This document shows, in pieces, positions 55,540 to 64,000 of a DNA stretch of 64,000 bases (the first letter of the stretch is position 1; every line of letters begins with the position of its first letter). Source of the stretch: Piscicola geometra (Eukaryota; Annelida; Clitellata; Hirudinida; Piscicolidae); the NCBI GenBank assembly GCA_943735955.1, contig OX030956.1:10066445-10130444 (forward strand). Reading direction: 5' to 3'. The position numbers and the translations under genes were made by a program. Below the pieces are notes generated by a model. That model had not been told where the DNA came from. It saw only the letters and a list, made by a program, of their open reading frames with translations, and made no database searches.

Positions 55540-55592
55540 TTTTAGGCATTACGCGAAATGCCTGGTTACGCGTTTTGACTGTAACATACAGA
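55540..55592. mobile_element. Solo end of the TGTTACAGTCAAAACG MITE
   Basis: TAGGCATTACGCGAAATGCC then GTTACGCGTTTTGACTGTAA matches the right end of 15,487-15,790. Confidence 0.65.
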
Positions 55593-55629
55593 CTTATCAA
55601 CTTCTACAGTCTCATTCTAAATTTCATTT

Positions 55630-55980
55630 TAGGAAACTATTCGTATTCCATTTTAGGCAACTATGTCCATGCTTCACATTTATGGCCATAACAGGCCAAC
55701 TACACAATTTTTGATTTTACAACTTGCACACAATAAAACTGTATTGCATCATCTAATTACTAAAAAAAAAGGCAATTATATACCTTCGGAAGTTAAGAAA
55801 AAAAATGCAAAATGATACTTTCCAATATTTTAACAATTCTTCTAGATAGCAGTTTTTCAAGTTTCAAATTGAATGAGACAACTTTTACAAACGAAACCAA
55901 CATAAAAATGTGCATTATAGACGGATGCATAGGAATAAAATAATTTTATTTTTATTTTAAAAGCGCATAACTGTAAAAGA
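55630..55980 (+). repeat. Interspersed repeat, copy of 10,090-10,440
   Basis: ACTTGCACACAATAAAACTG, GCATCATCTAATTAC and GACGGATGCATAGGAATAA follow the same order as the first copy. Confidence 0.6.
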
Positions 55981-56399
55981 GCTCGTTCCTTCTTTGAAAC
56001 CGGTTCATCTTGAGCAACCTCCTCCTATACGATAGATGTTAGTTGAGGTTAGTAGCAAAGTACATAAATAAATTTATTCTTATTATTTTTATATTTTTGT
56101 TAGTCGAAAAAAAATTGTTGTTTAAAACAGAAATAATAATAATAGGAAACTTTATATATAATTTTAGTAGGATAGTAAGATACTTTTTGATTTATTTATT
56201 ATAGATATTTAAATTAAAATTTAATTAAATAAAATTTTTATTTAAAACTTAATTAAATAAATATTTTATTTAAAAATTAATTGAATAAATATTTTATTTA
56301 AAACTTAAATAAATATTTTAATTAAAATTTTAAAATATTGTAGTGTTTCAAATAAAAATTAATTTTTGTTATACAAAAGATTTTGTTCGATTTAATTAC
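55981..56399. other. AT-rich region without a recognised gene
   Basis: Consists largely of ATTTAATTAAATAAAT-type words at 56,200-56,330. Nothing supportable was seen. Confidence 0.4.
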
Positions 56400-56785
56400 T
56401 TACGCAGATTAGTAATTATTATTATAATCTCTAGTCGTCAACAAGCCAAACCCTTCAGCTGTAACCAAAATAGATCTGTCAATTCCAGCAACCTCATCAA
56501 TATTCCATTTACTGCAGTTAATAACCCACCAAGGACCAAAAATATGTATCAACCTCTTTCAATCTACATCGTCAACATCACCAGCATCGTCAAACCAAAT
56601 GCAATCGAACATCCTCGCTGTGATTTTTTTATCTTCCTCCTGACATGATCATCATCATCGAGACATGGTTCAAGCTCCACTAAAGCGATGCACTTGTGGC
56701 AGTTAATGGCTACGTATGCTTCAGACGCGACCGAATCACCAGGCGTGGGAGAAGGGTCATGATCTACATCAAACAAGACATCCCC
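56400..56785 (+). mobile_element. LINE fragment, endonuclease start of a CR1/L2-type element
   Basis: Frames read FTAVNNPPRTKNMYQPLSIY, VNITSIVKPNAIEHLAV and, after a break, MIYIKQDIPT with ETW-like words between. This is the N-terminal part of an APE domain in non-LTR elements. At least two frame changes are present. It abuts the hAT end at 56,786. Confidence 0.6.
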
Positions 56786-58030
56786 ACTAGAGGTCGAACG
56801 GGTACCTGCGGACTCCCGCTGGAACGGTAATGAAAATTAATTTAATTTCGGAACGGGAAAAGTCGGGAACCGGAAATAGGTTTTCGGGACGGAAACGGAA
56901 ATCAACATTCAAATCGGGAACGGGAAAAAACAGGAACGGGAATTAACTTTTAAATCAGAAACAGGAAACAACGGGAATAAAAGCTTTTGGTATTGGAGTC
57001 TTTAACAATTTTTTTTCAGTAAACTCCTAAATATGGAAATCTCTATTTCAGTGATACTCCGTACTCAAAATAAGTATTAAATGCAATAGAAATGTATAAC
57101 AAAGCCACCATTTCATTTCAATGTCAAAATCTCAAACAGTACATTTGAATTTATTATGGCGAGTCCAAACATTAGGGAGATTCGAACAAATGGGTGATGA
57201 TGAAAACTGGTCAGATGAAATCAAACTGGTCAGATGAAATCAAGCTGTTCAGTAACATTATTTGAATTTTATAAATTAATACTTTGAATTTGAATTTTTA
57301 ATTCCGAGTTGATTGCTCAGTGGATCATTTTGACAAAAGAAAATATGCCTCTTGATCTTATTCATATGGCAGCATGTCTGTGCATCCCGGTATAAAAAAA
57401 AATAAAAATTGCTTGAGATAGAAAAAAAATGAATGCCAAAACATTTATTTGAGAAAATTCAATTCTATTTTGTACAGCTAGACCAAGATGCAGTGCCGTA
57501 GAGAAAAAAAACAAATGATGGTTATTTAGACCTATTATGTTTGTTTTTATAACGTAAAAATTATAATACAATTTGTATACTATCAAATTATACGAATGAT
57601 TTTATTTTTGGATTTGTGGAGAATAAGAATAATATCAAAAACATATTTCTAACATTATTAAAAAAATAATAATAATGAACGAGAAAGAAAATTCAGATGA
57701 GGATGAATTGTAAAAATATTCAAAATTACGTCCCACCAAAATTGTAGACTAAAATAGTGTTTTATGTTATTTGAGTAAAAGGAACAATTTCCAATACTAC
57801 AAGAAGTAGCCATAATTTTTTTTACTGAACCTGCAAGTTCTATTCCCTGTGAACTGAATTTTTCAACATGTAGTCGTTCAACTTCAGACACAAGATTATC
57901 TAATTTGAAAGCTAAAATATTGGACGGTTTAACCCGTGTGAAAAGCAATAGAGATTTGAGTGAATTACTTAAAAAGAATGACTAACTTCAATACTTTCAT
58001 TTCAATAACTATTTGAAATTTAAATCGTGT
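56786..58030 (+). pseudogene. hAT relic, sister of 19,233-22,181
   Basis: It starts AGAGGTCGAACGGGTACCTG and has the same CGGGAACGGGAA words. Near 57,720-57,950 the plus strand gives KYSKLRPTKI, FFLLNLQV, FQHVVVQ and VKAIEI in shifted frames, matching the C-terminal domain of the other copy. The right terminus was not identified. Confidence 0.6.
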
Positions 58031-58639
58031 TTTATTATTTAAAAATAAAATAAATATTCTCTGACATTCTGCATGAGTGAAGAGGTGTTGCGGCAAACGT
58101 CAAACTGGTTTCTTGAATATTTCATGCTGAAGACCCTTGACTTTACAGCAATTATAAAGATCGTTATTATCTTTATCGACAACAAATCCTAAAATAGTTC
58201 TGGGATCAGATCTTCCTGCCAACACGCGGAATTTGAATCGGTTACCGGTAGGATGAGATGCATTTTTCTAAAGCTTTGAATTTAAGCCCAAAAGTCCAAT
58301 TATCAGTAAATTATTAAACTCAACTATATACAAAGACATTGTGCTGCTATTTATAGCATGCAAAAAAGCATAAAATTCCGATAAGTCATTCAAAAATGTA
58401 ATCCAAATTATTGAATTTAAATAAGAAAATCTAATCTCTGTCTCTGTTCTTAGAACTTTAAATTTACGATGTACATAGAAATGTTAACATGCCATTTCTA
58501 ATAGTTTATTATCAACTATCTTTTGCAATTTTATTTTTGGTTCCCTTTTGATGTTCTACATTCAAATAGTTTACTCTAACTTTTAAATTTAAATTTGGAA
58601 TTCTTCTTGAAGTTGTTTTTGAAAAATGATTGAAATGAA
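58031..58639. other. Unassigned AT-rich segment
   Basis: No firm match. 58,200-58,260 has a GC-richer patch (CCTGCCAACACGCGG; CGGTTACCGG) of unknown meaning. Confidence 0.35.
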
Positions 58640-58800
58640 TGAATGAAAAGAGTTGAATAAAAAACTGAAGATCTAAATGTTTCATTTCAGTCAAACTGTG
58701 AATAATGATGAAACATTTTTCAGGATTTTCGCGAAATGACTGGTTTTTCCAGGCTTTACTCGAAATGCCTGATGACGCGTTTTAACTTTAACATATATAA
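58640..58800. mobile_element. Partial TGTTACAGTCAAAACG MITE
   Basis: AAAACTGAAGATCTAAATG, TCATTTCAGTCAAACTGTG, TTTTCGCGAAATGACTGG and GATGACGCGTTTTAAC match the right half of 15,487-15,790. Confidence 0.7.
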
Positions 58801-59165
58801 CAATTTAAATAAAAAACAATCAACCTTAATAATCCAACCTCACCGACATCACCATGATCATCATTGTCTTTACCATTACAAAATGTAATCATCCCCGCAG
58901 TACTAACATTCCTACTACAGCATAAGCATCACCGCAGTACCAACATTCCTACTACAGTAGAATCATCACCGCATCACCTTAATAAGCACAAAACATACTC
59001 ATCATTTTTTTAATCTTCTTGCTACTGGTGTTGAGGCTGCAAAAGGAGGTGAAGGAAAAGTCCTTGCCAACACTGGAAATGCTCACCTGGTTCCCTGCAG
59101 CCATTCCTTGACAGACTCAAAACGACTGACATTCACACAAAAACATTCTAATTAGTAACATTTAA
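58801..59165 (-). repeat. Interspersed repeat, inverse copy of 44,270-44,660
   Basis: CACCATGATCATCATTGTC, AAGTCCTTGCCAACACTGG and CAGCCATTCCTTGACAGAC are the reverse of the 44-kb block. A short internal duplication (CAGTACYAACATTCCTACTA) is present. Confidence 0.65.
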
Positions 59166-59319
59166 TTTGGATTTGTTTTACATTTTCGCCACAAACAAAG
59201 GTTTTCGTTGGAATCGGTAGTTATTGACGTATGCAAATGAGAATAACAAGAGATTATATTTATTGAATTTTGTTGACTTTAACTGTTTCTATAATTTTGA
59301 CTATATTGTTGGTTGGCAT

Positions 59320-60678
59320 TCATCCATCTCGTGAGATGATGATAGCGCTCTGATGTGTTCTTTGACGGCAGCTTCTAGAGTGGCTCAGCAGACCAATCCT
59401 GGATCGACAGTCTCTGCTGCAGCGGCTGCAGGTGAAGTCGGATGGAGGATCGAGAGCCTGATTCTGCTGCCTCATTTTTCTTCTTTGCCTTCGGGATTTT
59501 AGATGTTGCCTGCGTTCTTCCTCGCCATTTTCAATGCCTTTGTGGACAGTCTGGCGCCAGCCCCTCCGGTCATCGGCTAGCTCTTCCCATCTGCCAGGGT
59601 CGATACCCGTAAGTCTGAGGTCGCGTTTGCAGACGTCGTTGAAGCGTAGTTGCGGGCAACCAACTGGACGGTGTCCTGTAGCCAGCTCGCCATAGAGGAT
59701 GTCCTTGGGTATGCGACCTTCTTCCATTTTACGCACGTGACCCAGCCAGCGTAAACGTCTTTGGCATAGAAGGAGGTGTATGCTGAGTGAGTTGGCTTGA
59801 TTGAGTACGGCTGTGTTGGTGACTTTGTCTTGCGATGTTATGCCGAGGATGCGTCGGAGACAGCAAAGATGAAAGCTTTCGAGACGATCTTCTTGCCTGG
59901 CATTGGTGGTCCAGGTTTCGCTGCCATACAACAGAGTGCTGAGAACGCATGCCTGGTAGACTTTGAGTTTGGTGTTTCGTGTCAGTTGGTTGTTGGTCCA
60001 TACACGTTTGCTCAATCTGGCCATGACGCTGGCTGCTTTGGCGAGCCTCTTATCAATCTCAATGTCGAGGGATAGGCTGCTAGTAATGACGGAACCCAAG
60101 TATGTAAACTTGTCAGTGGCCTCCAGCACCTGATTGTCGATTGTGATTGAGGGTGGAACAGGAATGTCTTGACCCATGATGATGGTTTTCTTGATACTGA
60201 TGGTCAGACCGAATTCCCTGCAAGCCTGAGCAAAGCGATTCATCAGCTGCTGAAGGTGTTCCTCCGTGTGTGACACCAGGGCCGCATCATCAGCGAACAG
60301 CATGTCTTTGATGAGGACAGTGCGAATTTTTGTCTTTGCTCTTGGGCGTGCCATGTTCAGCAGTTTCCCGTCACTTCTGGTGTGTAAATGGACACCTTCG
60401 GCAGACTCTTCAAATGCAAAGTTCAACAGCATCGAGAAGAAGATACCGAATAAGGTAGGCGCTAGCACACAACCCTGTTTGACCCCACTCTTGATTGTGA
60501 AGGGTTCTGAGGTCTCCCCATCGTAGCTGACCACACATTGCGTGTTTTCGTGATAAGAAGTTGTAATGTTGAGCAGCCGAGGTGGACAGCCGATCTTCTT
60601 GAGTAGCCGAAATAGGCCGTTTCTGCTTACAAGGTCGAATGCCTTAGTTAGGTCGATAAAGGCGATATACAACGGCAT
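59320..60678 (-). pseudogene. LINE copy 2, RT C-terminal half and finger
   Basis: 452 open codons. They contain YIAFIDLTKAFDLVSRNGLF, VKQGCVLAPTLFGIFF, LFADDAALVSHTEEHLQQL, YGSETWTT, RRLRWLGHVRKMEEG, GHRPVGCPQLRFNDVCKRD and the finger CSRCSRDCRSRIGLLSHS. This half is intact here, whereas in the first copy it has two stops. It is cut off from its N-terminus by a stop (sequence GAGCTAACG at 60,703) and by the nested insertion. Confidence 0.92.
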
Positions 60679-60882
60679 CCGCTGTTCTCTGCACTTTTCC
60701 TGGAGCTAACGCACGGAGAAGATCATGTCGATTGTGGATCTTCCTGATCTGAAGCCGCATTGCGATTCAGGATACACACGACTTGCTAGGACTTGGAGAC
60801 GGTTGAGGACAACGCGTGCGAAAGCTTTACCCACGACGCTAAGCAGTGAGATGCCCCTGTAGTTGTTGCAGTTGTTGTTGTT

Positions 60883-61533
60883 TTAATTCGTTGAGTTGTT
60901 TAGCAGTCTGGAGAGGATAGTCTCAACCAGCTGCGCTGCCCTGCCAGGCTCTTGAGTCAGTTCTCTAGTGTTCTTGCCCAACCCGTGTACTGCCCTATCT
61001 GGTTCCAGGGCTGGGCAGTCTGTCCAGAGATGAGTTGTTGTTTCCTGGGCCGCCTTGCAGAGTCTGCACTGGTCCTTTTGGCTTAAGCCAATTCTACATT
61101 GGTAGGCTCTGATCGCCGGGTGGTGCCCAGTACGGAACCTGCTCAGGTTTGTGCGAGCAGGTTTGGTGAGCTCCTCCTCAGCTTTCTTGAGCCTGCCTTT
61201 GTAGATGCCATTCAGTCTGTCGTTACTGAAGTGGTGTTCTTGAGGTCTGTGGCTTGTGACTGCTTGGCAGATCTCTGTTCTCGTTATGTCTTGTTTTAAT
61301 GGGGTTGTCTGTGTCCTGCTTCCTGTAGCTGCTTCTGCATCAGCCTCATCGTTACCGATCAGATAGCAGTGGCTTGGCACCCAGATGAAGAGGACCTTTT
61401 TGTTCCGGTTGGCACACTGTGCAGTTAGCTCTGAAATTCGATGGGAGGAGAGAGAGTTGGATGCCATTAGCGAGAGAAGTGGCTTGCAATCGCACACAAT
61501 TTTTGCCATACTCCAGTCCTCTCTCTCACTCAA
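60883..61533 (-). pseudogene. Nested LINE, RNase H end and zinc knuckle
   Basis: It continues in frame from the segment above after one stop (GCTCTGTAATGG). SMAKIVCDCKPLLSLM and GNDEADAEAATGS give the last two catalytic acids. PARTNLSRFRTGHHPAIRAY and the CCHC-like CRLC..HLWTDC follow, then EPGRAAQLVETILSRLLNN and the stop. Confidence 0.9.
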
Positions 61534-61536
61534 CCA

Positions 61537-62643
61537 TTACAGAGCCTCCTCAACCGCAATTCTTTCAGTGTCCACTGAGTTATTCTTGGGTCCTGTGGGT
61601 TTGTTCCAAGTAACTACTTTCTGATCCCTTTGGTACACTATCACCGCAGCACCACCATGCTTGGTCGCCCCTTGCACCGAGCCGTCAGTGAAGACGGTAA
61701 AGTCCGCTTCTCTTTCCTGGGCTATGGCATCTTTAGCTGCTTCCAGTTGCATGAGTTCATGGTCGTGCTTGCTGGATTTGGAGTAACTGATGTTGAGAGG
61801 GATGTTGAGCCAAGGCGGCTTGGGCTCGAAGACCGCTTCGTGCAGTGGGTCTTCTGGTAGAAGTGCCTTTGCTTGGTGGAGGAAATTGGTCCTCCAGCTG
61901 TTTTGTTTCAGCTTCTTGGGGACATGTCTCTCTGCAAGTGCTTTCCTCCAGTCTTCCTGCTTGTAGCTCACCCATTTAACGGCCCTTTTGAGAGAAGCTT
62001 GATCAAACCTCGTCTCCATGTTGGCGAGGTCTGCTTCAACAAGGACTGCTTCAGAGGGCGTTGTTGCTGTGAGACAGGTGAGGATTTTGGCAGCACGAAG
62101 TTGGGCCCTCTCGATCTTGGTGATGTGGGTTTTTGGGGTCCAAGGTGTCCATGCAGGGCTGGCATATTCCATTATGCTCCTTTGCAGTGCACAGTATACA
62201 CTTCTTAGCCCAGCTCTCTTCCATCCCCACTCTGTTTCCCCGAGGTTGCGGATGATGTTGTTCCGTTTCCTTACCTTGTCCACTATCATTTCTGTGTGGT
62301 GGCCAAAGTGCAAGAGTCTGTCTTACTTGACTCCAAGGAAGGTCGGGTTCGGTTCGAACGGGAGTGGAATGATGTTGATGGTGAGCGACGGTTGCCAATT
62401 GTGTTCGAAGACTGCTGTGGAGAAGAAGCTGCTCGAGCACTTGTTGTAGTTTAGGGCGAGGCGGTTTACAGAACTCCAATCCTGAACTTTGTGGATTTCG
62501 ATTTGGAGTTCTGCCTGGATCTTCAGCTTGTCGTTTCCCGTGCGTGCAATTGCTAAATCGTCAGCAAAGGCACACACCGTCGAATCTTCCATAAACTTGC
62601 CGAGGAGGTCGTTTATGTAGATGACGAAGAGTATGGGCGACAC
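61537..62643 (-). pseudogene. Nested LINE, RT end and start of RNase H
   Basis: Two frame-matched pieces: 62,643-62,323 (MSPILFVIYINDLLGKFME; FADDLAIARTGNDKLKIQAE; ending TFLGVK) and, after a TAA, 62,313-61,537. The latter continues LRSVYCALQRSIMEYASPAW, the linker and ADFTVFTDGSVQGATKHGG. The two in-frame stops (TFLGVK-stop and VEEAL-stop) are the only lesions in the retained part, so the insertion is fairly recent. Confidence 0.88.
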
Positions 62644-62706
62644 TACTGCTCCTTGAGGTAGTCCAGCCCTGAATACTCTCGGGTTGCTGAGGTCTCCATT
62701 GTTGTT

Positions 62707-63624
62707 TCAGTCGCTGCGGTCGCCCTTGTTCTTATACTGGGTGACAATCTTGGCACTGCGCATGTCCTGTGGAACTCTACCTTCTTTCCAACATAGGCAA
62801 AGGAGCTTGTGAAGTGGTTCTAGTAGAGACGGTTTACCACATTTGATTATTTCTGGTGGGATGCCTTCGTCTCCTGGTGCTTTTCCACTCTTTAAGGCAT
62901 CAATAGCTTTGCTGAGTTCGTCCATGGTCGGCTCGACATCCAGCTCCTCCAAGACTGGCAAGTCTTCAATAGCGTCCAGTGCTATCTGAGTCACAGAGTT
63001 TTCTTTAGAATAAAGTTCCAGATAGTGTTCGACCCACCTTGCCATTTGCTTGTCTTTGTCTGTGATGGTCTCTTCTGACTTGGACTTTAAGGGTGCAGTC
63101 TTCTTTGCTGACTTGCCTGTTGCTTTTTTGATGCCTTCATACATGCTCCTTACGTTGCCAGCATCCAACGCTTGTTGGATGCTATTCGCCAGTTGAAGCC
63201 AATAGTCATTTGCGCAGCGTCGAACCCTCTGCTGGGCTTTTCTTCGGGCTGCTTTCAACTCTTCGAAGGTGGACTGACTCGGGTCACGTTTGTATTCAAT
63301 CAGTGTCTTTCTCTTTGCGTCAATAACAGGCTCAAGATCTGCCGCATTCGCTTCGAAGCAATCGGTGTTCTTGTGTTCCTTTTTACCATACGTAAGTGAA
63401 GCAGTTCTGAAGATGGTATTCCGGAGCGAGTTCCATCTGACATCCGCATTAGGCTCTTGGTCGCAGTGTTGCAGCTCCCCCACTCGATCTATGAACTCCT
63501 GGTTCTTGGCCTGATGGGTGGTCTGATAGGTGTTGATTTTCGGCTGGCATTTCTTCTTGGAGTGGTGAAGCCTCTTGGGGCGCATTTTATCTTTGTCGCG
63601 ATCAGAGGGTGGTCTGTATCGCAA
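62707..63624 (-). pseudogene. LINE copy 2, linker and RT N-terminal part
   Basis: 305 codons collinear with 36,700-37,580 of copy 1: KKCQPKINTYQTTHQAKNQE, RTASLTYGKKEHKNTD (where copy 1 has a stop), SGKAPGDEGIPPEIIK and YKNKGDRSD, ending exactly at the nested insertion. Confidence 0.9.
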
Positions 63625-64000
63625 TCGGCACTATGGTAAGCTCTGGTGCTGAGGACGTTGTTCAACGAGTTGTGCCTGGTGATGATCAAGCTCAGTTGAT
63701 GCCAATGATTTGATCTTGGATGTCTCCAAGACACCTTGTGACATGCTTTGTTCTGGAAGTATGTGTTTGTTACGCACAGGTTGTGGTAGCAACAGAATTC
63801 GAGTAGTCTTCGTTCATTTTCCCGATGCCATTGTGACCCAGCACATCTGGCCATGAGTCGTGGTCAGAGCCAACACGAGCGTTAAAATCTCCCAGAAGGT
63901 AGAGGTGTTCGGAGGCAGGGACTGTGGCAACAACGATGCTTAGTTGTTCGTAGAATTGATCTTTAGTCTCGGTGCTGGCTTGCATGGTCGGTGCATAGAT

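Larger units (their letters stand above)
60872..62700 (-). mobile_element. Nested 5'-truncated LINE with RNase H domain
   Basis: It is flanked by GTTGTTGCAG (60,862-60,871) and GTTGTTTCAG (62,701-62,710), a 10-bp target duplication with one mismatch. The minus strand encodes LPQGAVVSPILFVIYINDLL, the RT box CAFADDLAIA, then MEYASPAWTPW. Its RNase H domain has all four acidic motifs (FTVFTDGSVQG; TERIAVEEAL; VCDCKPLL; GNDEADAEA), and the C-terminal knuckle is CRLCKAAQETTTHLWTDC. RNase H after the RT points to the I-type group of LINEs. The 5' half is missing. Confidence 0.92.
59309..64000 (-). mobile_element. Second copy of the full-length APE-RT LINE, split by a nested LINE
   Basis: It is collinear with 35,350-39,146 on the other strand, from the 3' end near 59,309 (ATGCCAACCAACAA) to the endonuclease domain at the window edge; the 5' end is outside. 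It is interrupted at 60,872-62,700. Frames: 63,985-63,770 (LLGDFNARVGSDHDSW), 63,854-63,489, 63,624-62,707 and 60,678-59,320. Small deletions cause frameshifts near 63,810 and 63,600. It retains IYAPTMQASTETKD where the first copy has lost 11 bases. Confidence 0.95.

Noticed and set aside
62018..62449. 143-codon plus-strand ORF and overlapping plus-strand frames at 61-63 kb
   Set aside because: Antisense shadows of the nested LINE.

Overview
This is a window of AT-rich nuclear DNA from an animal, most likely an invertebrate; the sequence alone does not settle the phylum. The signs are small spliced exons with GT..AG borders, many transposons of typical metazoan families (hAT, piggyBac-like, Tc1/mariner, APE-type LINEs, tRNA-derived SINEs, MITEs) and abundant microsatellites. 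No bacterial operon, CRISPR array, rRNA gene or convincing functional tRNA gene is visible.

Four host genes can be assembled by joining exons with matching splice phases. Most of their exons are too small to stand out as open reading frames. (1) The 5' part of a type II regulatory subunit of cAMP-dependent protein kinase lies on the minus strand, 14,965 to 6,309. Its exons carry the dimerisation/docking domain, an RRKSV inhibitor site and the acidic linker; the cAMP-binding domains lie outside the exons found. (2) An REEP/TB2/DP1-family ER-membrane gene lies on the minus strand, 31,420 to 24,844, with six exons found. (3) and (4) Two tetraspanins of the peripherin-2/ROM1 (rds) type lie head to tail on the plus strand, 49,012-51,013 and 51,178-54,751. 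They share an intron position and the large-loop cysteine pattern, and only 164 bases separate the first stop from the second ATG.

The rest is a dense layering of mobile elements. 1-5.5 kb: decayed coding repeat, microsatellite, minus-strand L2-like LINE, hAT relics. 6-15 kb: introns of the kinase gene holding several hAT elements, one with an 8-bp target duplication, plus SINE pieces and a MITE. 15-24.8 kb: MITEs, a LINE fragment, a 3-kb hAT containing a foldback element, and a 16-bp tandem array. 24.8-31.4 kb: the REEP gene, with hAT, mariner and MITE insertions and a minisatellite in its introns. 31.6-35 kb: piggyBac-like relic, THAP fragment, MITE with SINE. 35.35-39.15 kb: a full-length LINE with a 12-bp target duplication. 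39.7-43.2 kb: a second 16-bp array, a broken hAT gene and a long inverted repeat. 43.3-48 kb: MITEs, SINEs and a 460-codon transposase-like ORF. 49-54.8 kb: the tetraspanin pair, with a piggyBac-like relic in an intron of the second gene. 55-59 kb: microsatellites, LINE and hAT fragments. 59.3-64 kb: a second copy of the full-length LINE on the minus strand, split by a nested, 5'-truncated RNase H-bearing LINE.

The host genes do not form a shared pathway. The tetraspanin pair is a tandem duplicate and may be co-expressed. The LINEs stand out by higher GC content than their surroundings. I saw no clearly new defence or metabolic system. The strongest unusual signals are the compact tetraspanin pair, the shared 16-bp GGATAAAAAGTC arrays with their foldback form, two 31-bp perfect palindromes of identical design, and a large unclassified transposase-like ORF.
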